Of a stretch of 64,000 nt of DNA, positions 26,714 to 34,033 are shown piece after piece. The position numbers and the translations under genes were made by a program. The notes beneath the pieces are model-generated. The model made no database searches and was not told the origin of the DNA. It saw only the letters and a list, made by a program, of their open reading frames with translations. The stretch comes from CBDDHT01 sp965228615. GTDB lineage: Bacteria; Pseudomonadota; Alphaproteobacteria; Rhizobiales; Methyloligellaceae. The DNA lies in assembly GCA_965228615.1 (NCBI GenBank), contig CBDDHT010000004.1, positions 3,410,001-3,474,000 on the forward strand, given 5' to 3'. The first letter of the stretch is position 1. Every line of letters begins with the position of its first letter.

Positions 26714-27289
26714 CTAGCTGGCCGATTCCTTGCCTTGTGTGCGGCTGAACGGACCGCCCTGGACATGTGGCGGCAACGGCGTGGCAGGACCGCCGCTAGC
26801 GACCGGGCGCATGGGAAAGCGCCCAAGGCTGCGCATGCGATCATACATCACGATCGCTCCGGCCATAGCGACATTGATACAGAAGGCTGTCGGGATCTTG
26901 ACAACCGAATCGCAGCGCTCGCGCATGGTCACGGACAGCTCGCCACGTTCCGGACCGAAGACATAAGCTGCCTGCATCGGATGACGATAGCTTGGTAGCT
27001 CGATGGCTTCGTCCAGGAGTTCGACACCAACCAGGAGGCAACCTCGCGGCAGCTCCATCTCTTCTGCCCTAGCCCAATTGAAGAATGGCATATGTCCGGT
27101 CGATTTCGACGTATCGGATCGCGCTTCCAGCGCGCGGTATTCGGCACCGACCGTAAATACGAAACTTGCACCAAAGGCGTGAGCCGACCGCATGAGGTTC
27201 CCAAGATTGATCGCCTTGGAAATGCGCTCGACGCCGATGGCGAAATAGCCGCGCATTGCGGCCCGCTCGCTGCTGGATCCGTCATTCAT
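26714..27289 (-). CDS. TrmH/SpoU family RNA methyltransferase
   Basis: A 191-residue SAM-dependent 2'-O-ribose methylase with a knotted SPOUT fold. Motif 1 is KAINLGNLMRSAHAFGA near residue 27, motif 2 is YVFGPERGELS near 108, and motif 3 is IPTAFCINVAMAGAIVMYD near 132. Target RNA unknown. It diverges from the quinone reductase gene. Confidence 0.85.
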   Translation of the reverse strand: MNDGSSSERAAMRGYFAIGVERISKAINLGNLMRSAHAFGASFVFTVGAEYRALEARSDTSKSTGHMPFFNWARAEEMELPRGCLLVGVELLDEAIELPSYRHPMQAAYVFGPERGELSVTMRERCDSVVKIPTAFCINVAMAGAIVMYDRMRSLGRFPMRPVASGGPATPLPPHVQGGPFSRTQGKESAS

Positions 27290-27349
27290 GCTCTATCGAA
27301 CCGGCTGCCGGTGCCAATCCCAATGTCCAAAAACAAGGACTTTTCTTGT

Positions 27350-27368
27350 GACCCACCGATAGTGGGTC
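27350..27368. promoter_or_regulatory. 7-bp palindrome between divergent genes
   Basis: GACCCAC and GTGGGTC flank five bases. It lies between the divergent methylase and quinone reductase genes, about 70 bases before the latter's start, and could be an operator. No regulator is adjacent. Confidence 0.35.
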
Positions 27369-27438
27369 GGCGTTTGATGGACCATAAGCTAATGTCCCGC
27401 GCGGTAGCAACGTTAGAAACAGAAACGGACACAGCTAA

Positions 27439-28419
27439 ATGAAGGCGGCGCTTTGTAAAGAATTCGGTGGACCCGAGGGAATTGTCATCGAGGATATTGC
27501 CGAGCCTGTGGCAGGGGATGACGAAGTCATCGTGGATGTCAGTGCGGCGGCGCTCAATTTTTTCGATACGCTCGCGATCCGAAACAAGTACCAGTTCAAG
27601 CCGCCGATGCCGTTTTCGCCTGGTGGCGAGATCGCCGGTCGGATCAGTGCCCTGGGCTCCGGCGTCGGAGGATTTTCCGTAGGCGATCGGGTCGCTGCCT
27701 ATATTCGATGGAATGGTTGCCGGGAACAGGTTGCTGTTCCGGCACAAGCACTCATGCGGATCCCGGATCGTGTGAGCGATGAGGTTGCCGCAGGTCTGAC
27801 GATTACGTATGGGACGGGAATTCATGGTTTGAGTGATCGCGGTCGGCTCGCGCCTGGCGACAATGTCGCCGTTCTCGGCGCATCGGGAGGTGCAGGGCTT
27901 GCAGCGGTCGAAATCGCAGCCGCCATGGGCGCGCGTGTCATTGCCGCAGCGTCGTCGCCTGAAAAGCTGGCCATTGCTGAAGCTCATGGTGCGACGGCGT
28001 CAATCGATTATTCGAAAGAGGATCTCAAATCTCAGCTTCGTGCCCTGACCGACGGCGCAGGTGCGGACATTGTCTATGACTGTGTCGGCGGCCCCCACAC
28101 AGAGCCCGCGCTTCGGTCGACGGCCTGGGGCGGGCGGTTTCTGGTTGTTGGGTTTGCGGCAGGCGACATCCCAAAAATCCCCTTGAACCTGGTACTCCTA
28201 AAAGGTTGCGACGTGGTCGGCGTCTTTTGGAGCACCTTCGCCGATCGCGAACCGGAGCGAAATCGCGCAAATATCGAGAAAGCTATGGATTGGTGCGCGG
28301 AAGGGCAGCTAAAGCCGCGCATTCACGGTACGTACCCTCTGTCAGAGACCACCGATGCCCTCAAGATCATCGACGATCGCCGGGCCGTCGGCAAAGTCAT
28401 TGTCCGTCCGCAGGAGTGA
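27439..28419 (+). CDS. NADPH:quinone oxidoreductase (zinc-independent MDR family)
   Basis: A 326-residue medium-chain dehydrogenase/reductase. The N-terminal substrate domain has FSPGGEIAGRISALG (residue 60), and the nucleotide fold has VLGASGGAGLAAVEIAAAMG near 150. The zinc-binding cysteines of alcohol dehydrogenases are absent, fitting the quinone reductase branch. It is monocistronic in appearance. Confidence 0.88.
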   Translation: MKAALCKEFGGPEGIVIEDIAEPVAGDDEVIVDVSAAALNFFDTLAIRNKYQFKPPMPFSPGGEIAGRISALGSGVGGFSVGDRVAAYIRWNGCREQVAVPAQALMRIPDRVSDEVAAGLTITYGTGIHGLSDRGRLAPGDNVAVLGASGGAGLAAVEIAAAMGARVIAAASSPEKLAIAEAHGATASIDYSKEDLKSQLRALTDGAGADIVYDCVGGPHTEPALRSTAWGGRFLVVGFAAGDIPKIPLNLVLLKGCDVVGVFWSTFADREPERNRANIEKAMDWCAEGQLKPRIHGTYPLSETTDALKIIDDRRAVGKVIVRPQE

Positions 28420-28426
28420 GCGGACG

Positions 28427-28609
28427 TCAAGTCTCTGAGTCGAGCGTTCTATATTTGCGTTTTCGTGTGAGTCTTCGCACGAAGTGGATCGCCAACACGA
28501 TCAACAGGACGATACCAATCGCGGCATTATCAAATTGCCCAGGATGTGTCTGCAGGACTTCGGGAAGAAGCGGGGCTGGTTGATGATCAACCATGGCGAA
28601 AAACACCAT
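28427..28609 (-). CDS. Possible small single-span membrane protein
   Basis: 60 residues with one hydrophobic segment (AAIGIVLLIVLAIHFV, residues 29-44) followed by an Arg/Lys-rich stretch, consistent with a cytoplasm-facing positive end. The first codon is GTG; an ATG at 28594 is an alternative. No clear ribosome site, so it may not be real. Confidence 0.4.
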   Translation of the reverse strand: MVFFAMVDHQPAPLLPEVLQTHPGQFDNAAIGIVLLIVLAIHFVRRLTRKRKYRTLDSET

Positions 28610-28716
28610 TACACATTCGAGCTTTGAGACACGGACGATCGCACAATTGTTGCAATGATGTTAACCCAGGGCTGCTGCCAACGGGTATCACAGAATTGCG
28701 ATCCGGCAGGGTTGCG

Positions 28717-29133
28717 TCAGACGCCAACTTCCATGTCGTGATGGGGCCCTTTGCCGAGTGCGCGTGAAGCCGCGACGCGGTGCACGGGTTTGATGTGCTG
28801 CGATACGAGTCGGATAGCCATAGCGATCACCGCAGCATCGTCTGTGAAGCCCACGCCCAAGATGAAATCGGGTACGACATCGATCGGGAGGATGAAATAG
28901 GCGAGGGCGCCGAGGAGGGTGCCGCGAACGCGAAGAGGAGTTTCTGGATCCAGCGCGCAATAATAGGCAGCAACCGCGTCTTCCACGAACGGTACACGCC
29001 CTGCTACACGCTTAAGTTTGTCCCAGAATTCGTCACGGACTTTCTTTTCCCGCTCGGAAAAATCCTTCGGAACATCTTCAAGTCCGTCTAATTCAATCGT
29101 GAAACCCCGGTCGGGATTGCCGTGAACACGCAT
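28717..29133 (-). CDS. YkvA/DUF1232 family membrane protein
   Basis: A 138-residue protein carrying the DUF1232 signature LGALAYFILPIDVVPDFI (residues 74-91), followed by GFTDDAAVIAMAI. The family is made of small membrane-associated proteins of unknown function. The N-terminal 60 residues are charged and probably cytoplasmic. Confidence 0.85.
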   Translation of the reverse strand: MRVHGNPDRGFTIELDGLEDVPKDFSEREKKVRDEFWDKLKRVAGRVPFVEDAVAAYYCALDPETPLRVRGTLLGALAYFILPIDVVPDFILGVGFTDDAAVIAMAIRLVSQHIKPVHRVAASRALGKGPHHDMEVGV

Positions 29134-29288
29134 GACACCTCCTCCGGTGCTTCATCTGCCCAAACTCGCTCAGCTAAGACATGGGGACGCATCGCGTGCG
29201 GAACAAGCGCAGCACTTATGATCTGGGCAAAGGGGGGCAACTGGACTACACAAGTCCGCGATTGAACGAGAAAACTGAGGATTTCGCG

Positions 29289-30068
29289 ATGAAACTGGAC
29301 AATTCCATTTCTGCTGTCGTGACCGGAGGCGCATCGGGGCTGGGAGCCGCGACGGCGCGCGAGCTGTCTAATGCGGGCGTTCGCGTCGCCCTTTTCGATT
29401 TGGACGAGGAGCGCGCAAACAGCGTGGCCACGGAAATCGGCGGGCTTGCGTGCCATTGTGACGTCACGGATCAGGATAGTGTCGCTAAAGCGTTGGAATC
29501 GGCTCGGGCGGCGCATGGTCAGGAACGTATTCTCGTCAACTGTGCCGGGATTGCCGCCGGCGAGAAAACGGCGCGACGCGATCGCAAGACGGGTGATATC
29601 TCGGTCCATGACTATGGGCGCTTCGCCAATGTCATAAATGTCAATCTGGTCGGAACCTTCAACATGATCTGCCAGATGGTCACCGGGCTAATGGGAGAAG
29701 AGCCTGTCACCGACGACGGCGGACGTGGCGTCATCGTCAATACGTCGTCTGTGGCTGCCCAGGACGGTCAGGTCGGCCAGGTCGCCTATGCCGCGTCCAA
29801 GGGCGGCATCGCAGCCATGAGTCTGCCGATCGCACGGGATCTGTCGCGCGAAGGTATCCGCTGTGTCGCCATCATGCCGGGCATCTTCAACACGCCCATG
29901 TTCGCAAGTGTGACGGATGAAGTCCGCGAAGCTCTTGAGGCAAGTGTCCCTTTCCCTTCGCGCCTCGGGAATCCTGCCGAGTACGCGCAGATGGTCCGCC
30001 ATATTGCCGAGAACGACATGCTGAACGGCACGTCCATTCGTCTCGACGGAGCCATCCGCCTGCCCTGA
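29289..30068 (+). CDS. SDR, 3-hydroxyacyl-CoA dehydrogenase-like
   Basis: A 259-residue SDR related to the HSD10/3-hydroxyacyl-CoA dehydrogenase group. GGASGLGAATAR lies near residue 13, VNCAGIAAGEKT near 82, and the active-site YAASKGG near 160. The NCAGIA...G loop is typical of the fatty acyl-CoA branch. The start at 29289 begins MKLDNSISAVVTGG with GAGG about 10 bases upstream; an earlier in-frame start at 29181 is poorly supported. Confidence 0.85.
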   Translation: MKLDNSISAVVTGGASGLGAATARELSNAGVRVALFDLDEERANSVATEIGGLACHCDVTDQDSVAKALESARAAHGQERILVNCAGIAAGEKTARRDRKTGDISVHDYGRFANVINVNLVGTFNMICQMVTGLMGEEPVTDDGGRGVIVNTSSVAAQDGQVGQVAYAASKGGIAAMSLPIARDLSREGIRCVAIMPGIFNTPMFASVTDEVREALEASVPFPSRLGNPAEYAQMVRHIAENDMLNGTSIRLDGAIRLP

Positions 30069-30149
30069 GTTAACATCTGTGCCGGACTGGCACGCCCCTT
30101 GAAAGTTAGATGACCCCAAAACAACAAAATAGCGGGTTGTCTAGCGATC

Positions 30150-31085
30150 ATGAAGTTAGTACCGGCAATATGTTCCAGTTCTACTGCCGTCCGGCGGCAG
30201 ATTTTACCCCTCCTCGCCCTTGCACTCGTTGTCACCGTCGTGCTGATCGCGCACGGGACGAGTTCAGCGCAGACACAATTCGCAGGCGTGCGCGGACCGG
30301 CCTATGCGGCCGCAAGCCTGCGAGCAGTCCAGGCCCAGATCCGGCGCTATGGATGTCGTACCACCCGGCGCGCCGCAGCGACCGCCGGTTGCCGCCAGCT
30401 GACCGCGCGGGCCCGTGTCTTGTCGCAGGCCGTGCGTCGCGGTGGAGCGGTCCGAGCCAGCGTGCAACCGCAACGCAGATCGTTTTTTGGCCGTCTGTTC
30501 GGCGGTCCCAGCCAACCGGTGCACCCCCGCGGCGCGGCGATATACGATAAGACGCGAGATAGCGAGCGGCAGTCTCGGCCGCCCAGATATGGCAATCGCT
30601 ATCGAACGCTCTGTGTGCGAACCTGCGATGGCTATTACTGGCCGATGAGTTTTTCAACGACCCGCAGCAGATTCAGCGCCGATGCGGCACGATGCGAAGC
30701 CAGCTGTCAGAGCCCCTCAAAACTCTTTGTCTATGCCAATCCCGGCGGCTCGCCCGAAAACATGCACGACCTTCAGGGAAACGCCTATACGTCGACCGAG
30801 AATGCCTTCCTCTATCGCACAGAGTATCGGCCTGATTGTCGCTGCAAACCGGCGCCCTGGTCCGAAGAAGCGAAGGCCGAGTTTGAGGAGCGAGCCTTAG
30901 CGGCGGCCGACGTGACTGACCCGGACGACGACGACGAAGTCGAGGAGAAACCAACAAAAGTCGTCGAGGCGAATCCGGCGCCGATACCGCGGGCTGCCAG
31001 GCGCGCAAAGCCCCGAAGGTCAGCGGTCGTCCGCCGCGAGCCGGTTCAGAGAAAACGCCGAGGATTATTCGGCTTTTTGAGATAA
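30150..31085 (+). CDS. DUF2865 secreted protein
   Basis: A 311-residue protein with an N-terminal hydrophobic signal (15-42). The DUF2865 core (residues 145-240) contains TLCVRTCDGYYWPMSF and a run of six conserved cysteines (CDGYY, CEASC, CRCKP). The C-terminal tail is acidic then basic (DDDDEVEEK, RKRRGLFGFLR). The family is found in Hyphomicrobiales and lacks an assigned function; the cysteines suggest a disulfide-stabilised periplasmic domain. Confidence 0.8.
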   Translation: MKLVPAICSSSTAVRRQILPLLALALVVTVVLIAHGTSSAQTQFAGVRGPAYAAASLRAVQAQIRRYGCRTTRRAAATAGCRQLTARARVLSQAVRRGGAVRASVQPQRRSFFGRLFGGPSQPVHPRGAAIYDKTRDSERQSRPPRYGNRYRTLCVRTCDGYYWPMSFSTTRSRFSADAARCEASCQSPSKLFVYANPGGSPENMHDLQGNAYTSTENAFLYRTEYRPDCRCKPAPWSEEAKAEFEERALAAADVTDPDDDDEVEEKPTKVVEANPAPIPRAARRAKPRRSAVVRREPVQRKRRGLFGFLR

Positions 31086-31125
31086 AGCCGACTTGGTAGC
31101 GGGAAATCGGTTAGGCCAAGACCGC

Positions 31126-31428
31126 TCAGCCGCCGGCTATCTTGTCCATCGTCTTTGCGAGTTTGATGTCGTAATTCGTCAATCCGCCTGCGTCGTGGGT
31201 CGAAAGGGTGACCTCGACGCGGTTGTAGACATTGAACCATTCGGGGTGATGGTTCTGGACTTCGGCCGCCATGGCGGACCTTGTCATGAAACCGAAGGCG
31301 GCGCTGAAATTCTTGAAGGTGAAGGTCTTGGAAATTGCGTCGCGGTCATCGACCTCGGACCAGCCGTCGAGTTCGCCAATCGCAGCCGTTCGCGCATCTC
31401 CAGTGAGTTTGTCGGGCATGGGGCTCAT
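31126..31428 (-). CDS. 4a-hydroxytetrahydrobiopterin dehydratase (PCD/DCoH)
   Basis: A 100-residue pterin-4a-carbinolamine dehydratase. The signature VQNHHPEWFNVYNRV holds the active-site His-His-Pro. Length is standard. In bacteria it recycles pterin for phenylalanine hydroxylase or supports molybdopterin enzymes; no hydroxylase gene is next to it. Confidence 0.9.
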   Translation of the reverse strand: MSPMPDKLTGDARTAAIGELDGWSEVDDRDAISKTFTFKNFSAAFGFMTRSAMAAEVQNHHPEWFNVYNRVEVTLSTHDAGGLTNYDIKLAKTMDKIAGG

Positions 31429-31466
31429 CCTTCGTTCCGCCTTGCGTTTACAAATTCAATGCTCTT

Positions 31467-31991
31467 ATGAAGTCACGAACGCAATCCGGAATCCAGCTCA
31501 TGGCGATGCACCGTATCCTGTTTCTGTGTCTTGGCAATATTTGCCGTTCGCCCATGGCCGAAGGCGTTTTTCGTCATTTGGTCGAGTCCGAGGGGTTGGG
31601 AGAGTCTTTCCATATCGACTCGGCCGGAACAGGCGCGTGGCATATTGGAGATGCGCCGGACCAGCGTGGCCAGCAAACGCTGCAAAAAAGGGGCATCGAC
31701 ATCTCGGGCCAACGGGCTCGGCAAGTGCGCGCCGCCGATTTTGAGGATTTCAATCTGTTGGTCGGCATGGACCGATCGAACCGCAAGACGCTGATGGAGC
31801 TTGCTCCTGAGAGCCAGATCCACAAGGTCAGGCTACTGCTCGAGTTTGCGCCGGGCGCCGGCGTCGAAGAGGTTCCCGATCCTTATTATGGTGGCGCGAG
31901 TGGGTTCGACAAGGTCTTCAATCTGATCGATGCCGGCGCCAAAGGCTTGCTTGCGTCGCTAGAGACATCCGATCGCCGACATCTTCAATGA
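31467..31991 (+). CDS. Low-molecular-weight protein-tyrosine phosphatase
   Basis: A 174-residue (or 163 if started at the ATG at 31500) cytoplasmic phosphatase. The P-loop FLCLGNICRSPMAEG follows the C-x5-R-S pattern and the general-acid Asp lies in VPDPYYGG near the end. The start at 31467 is the longest reading; the P-loop sits closer to the usual distance from the start at 31500 or 31506. The stop overlaps the convergent thpR gene by 7 bases. Confidence 0.88.
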   Translation: MKSRTQSGIQLMAMHRILFLCLGNICRSPMAEGVFRHLVESEGLGESFHIDSAGTGAWHIGDAPDQRGQQTLQKRGIDISGQRARQVRAADFEDFNLLVGMDRSNRKTLMELAPESQIHKVRLLLEFAPGAGVEEVPDPYYGGASGFDKVFNLIDAGAKGLLASLETSDRRHLQ

Positions 31992-32542
31992 GACTGTGCC
32001 ATCTCCTCCATTTGCGGGGGGAAATGGTCTTCCACGACATAAGGTCCGCCACCTCGCGACGCGCGGGCCGAGAACAAGGCGAAGCGGTCGATGCGGAAGG
32101 GTTCGGTCAGGAAAAGGCCATTTGCCTCGATATAGTCTGCAACGCCTTGCGGGCGAATGTCACGCAATCTTGCCAGAGTCAGATGCGGTGTGAAGTTTCT
32201 AGGCTCCGGCGGTAACCCGGCTGCTCTCGCAGCACTTTCGTGAGCGCGTTGCAATGCCAGAAGCGATTCGCTTGGCGCGATGCCCGCCCATATCGCTCGT
32301 GGTTTCCGTCCGCCGAAGCTCCCCAGCCCATCGAGCTGAATTTCGAATGGTTCAAATCGGATTTCGGAAAGCGCGCTTGCGAATTCATGGGCAACGATGT
32401 CATCGACATCGCCGATGAACCGCAGGGTGATGTGGTAATTCTCAGGATCGATCCATCGTGCACCGGGGAGGCCGGCGCAGAGCATGGACAGACGCAAAGC
32501 GATCGATTGCGGGATCTCCAGGCCGGTGAACAAGCGTGGCAA
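31985..32542 (-). CDS. thpR: RNA 2',3'-cyclic phosphodiesterase (LigT-type)
   Basis: A 185-residue 2H phosphoesterase. Both HxTx motifs are present: HITLRF (residue 38) and HLTLARL (about 130), the pair of His that act on 2',3'-cyclic phosphate ends of RNA. Length is normal. It lies 16 bases downstream of the esterase gene on the same strand. Confidence 0.9.
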   Translation of the reverse strand: MPRLFTGLEIPQSIALRLSMLCAGLPGARWIDPENYHITLRFIGDVDDIVAHEFASALSEIRFEPFEIQLDGLGSFGGRKPRAIWAGIAPSESLLALQRAHESAARAAGLPPEPRNFTPHLTLARLRDIRPQGVADYIEANGLFLTEPFRIDRFALFSARASRGGGPYVVEDHFPPQMEEMAQSH

Positions 32543-32558
32543 AGGCGGTACTCCTAGC

Positions 32559-33233
32559 TCATGATTTTGTTTGATTAAGCTTGGCGATCAGCGCCTCGAT
32601 TGCCGGCAAAATGCGGTCGACGATGACGCCGACACCTTCGGTATTAGGATGCAAGCCGTCCGGCAGATTGAGCTTGGGATCACCGGCAATGCCTTCAAGA
32701 AAGAAGGGGTAAAGCGGGACGCCGTGCTTGTTGGCAAGCGCTGGATAGATTGCGCCGAACTTCTTCACATAGTCGGCTCCGAGATTTCGCGGCGCCTCCA
32801 TGCCGGTGAGCAGCACGCCGAGACCCTTCGCTTTCAGGGCAGCCACAATCTTGTCGAGCGTCGCTTTGGTTTTTGCCGGGTCGAGCCCGCGAAGGGCGTC
32901 ATTGGCGCCAAGCTCAACGATCACGGCGTCGGCATCCTTTGGCATCACCCATTCGAGCCGCGCAAGCCCTCCGGCTGCCGTATCGCCGGACAGACCGGCA
33001 TTGATGACGCGAACCTTATGGCCGCGCTTCTTCAGGGCCGCCTCCAATTGGTTGGGAAATGCATCCTGCGGCGGTAGCATGAAGCCCGCTGTCAGACTGT
33101 CGCCAAATGCGACGATCACAATCTCGTCATGACTTTGATCCTGATTGGCGGAAAGAGCCGTACCGATAAACATCGTCAACAGAATAATTCCGGCGAATAG
33201 CCGCTGGAAAACCGCACGGGTACCGTAGAACAT
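32559..33233 (-). CDS. Arylesterase / TesA-type GDSL hydrolase
   Basis: A 224-residue exported SGNH hydrolase. A signal peptide (residues 8-29) is followed by block I VAFGDSLTAG with the Ser nucleophile, block III ELGANDALRG and block V DGLHPNTEG with the catalytic Asp-His. It matches the TesA/arylesterase group. The start at 33233 begins the signal peptide; the longer open frame is spurious. It is divergent from a YbbA/YbbP-type ABC pair, the same layout as in Escherichia coli. Confidence 0.88.
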   Translation of the reverse strand: MFYGTRAVFQRLFAGIILLTMFIGTALSANQDQSHDEIVIVAFGDSLTAGFMLPPQDAFPNQLEAALKKRGHKVRVINAGLSGDTAAGGLARLEWVMPKDADAVIVELGANDALRGLDPAKTKATLDKIVAALKAKGLGVLLTGMEAPRNLGADYVKKFGAIYPALANKHGVPLYPFFLEGIAGDPKLNLPDGLHPNTEGVGVIVDRILPAIEALIAKLNQTKS

Positions 33234-33319
33234 AAAGCGACACCATATAGTTTGGCCGAAGTGGCAGACATTGCCTCGACATAGGCCACACCCCTGATTT
33301 AAGCGCGGAGCATCCATTC

Positions 33320-34033
33320 GTGAAGTCTGAAACACCGTCACCCGTGATCCGGCTCGACGACGTCCATGTGACATTGTCGAGCAAAGCGGGACCTGTCCAC
33401 ATCTTGCGTGGCGTGTCGTTGGACGTTTCGGCAGGGGGTTCACTGGCGATCGTGGGCCCGAGCGGATCGGGAAAAACAACGCTGATGATGACAATGGCCG
33501 GCCTTGAGCGGGTTACGTCGGGCAAAGTGCTGCTGTCCGGTTCCGATCTGGGAGCGCTAGATGAAGATGCCTTGGCGCTGCTGCGCGGGGATACGATCGG
33601 CATCGTCTTCCAGTCGTTTCACCTCGTACCGTCAATGACGGCAATCGAGAATGTTGCGTTGCCGCTGGAGTTTCTGGGTCGCGATGCACCTTTCGAACGT
33701 GCCGCGGATGCGCTGGGCGAAGTTGGCTTGAGCGACCGCATCGACCATTTCCCAACCGAGTTGTCGGGCGGTGAGCGCCAGCGGGTCGGCCTGGCGCGGG
33801 CCCTAGTGACGCGGCCCAAGATCCTGCTTGCCGATGAGCCGACCGGTAATCTAGACAGCCGCACGGGCCAGGCCGTGATGGATCTGATGTTCGATTTGCA
33901 CGCGCGTACGGGCGCCACACTCGTCCTGATCACCCATGACGACCGGTTGGCGACGCGCTGTGAGCGGGTGATGCGCATGGAAGACGGGCTCATTGCCGAC
34001 GCCAATGCCCTGCGCGAGGCCGTGCCCGCATGA
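33320..34033 (+). CDS. ABC transporter ATP-binding protein, YbbA/LolD type
   Basis: A 237-residue ATPase with Walker A GPSGSGKT (residues about 48-55), signature LSGGERQRVGLARAL (about 150), Walker B ILLADEPTGNLDS and an H-loop ITHDDRL. It belongs to the MacB/LolD class that powers mechanotransmission or lipid-related transport. Its stop overlaps the permease start by 4 bases (ATGA). Confidence 0.92.
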   Translation: MKSETPSPVIRLDDVHVTLSSKAGPVHILRGVSLDVSAGGSLAIVGPSGSGKTTLMMTMAGLERVTSGKVLLSGSDLGALDEDALALLRGDTIGIVFQSFHLVPSMTAIENVALPLEFLGRDAPFERAADALGEVGLSDRIDHFPTELSGGERQRVGLARALVTRPKILLADEPTGNLDSRTGQAVMDLMFDLHARTGATLVLITHDDRLATRCERVMRMEDGLIADANALREAVPA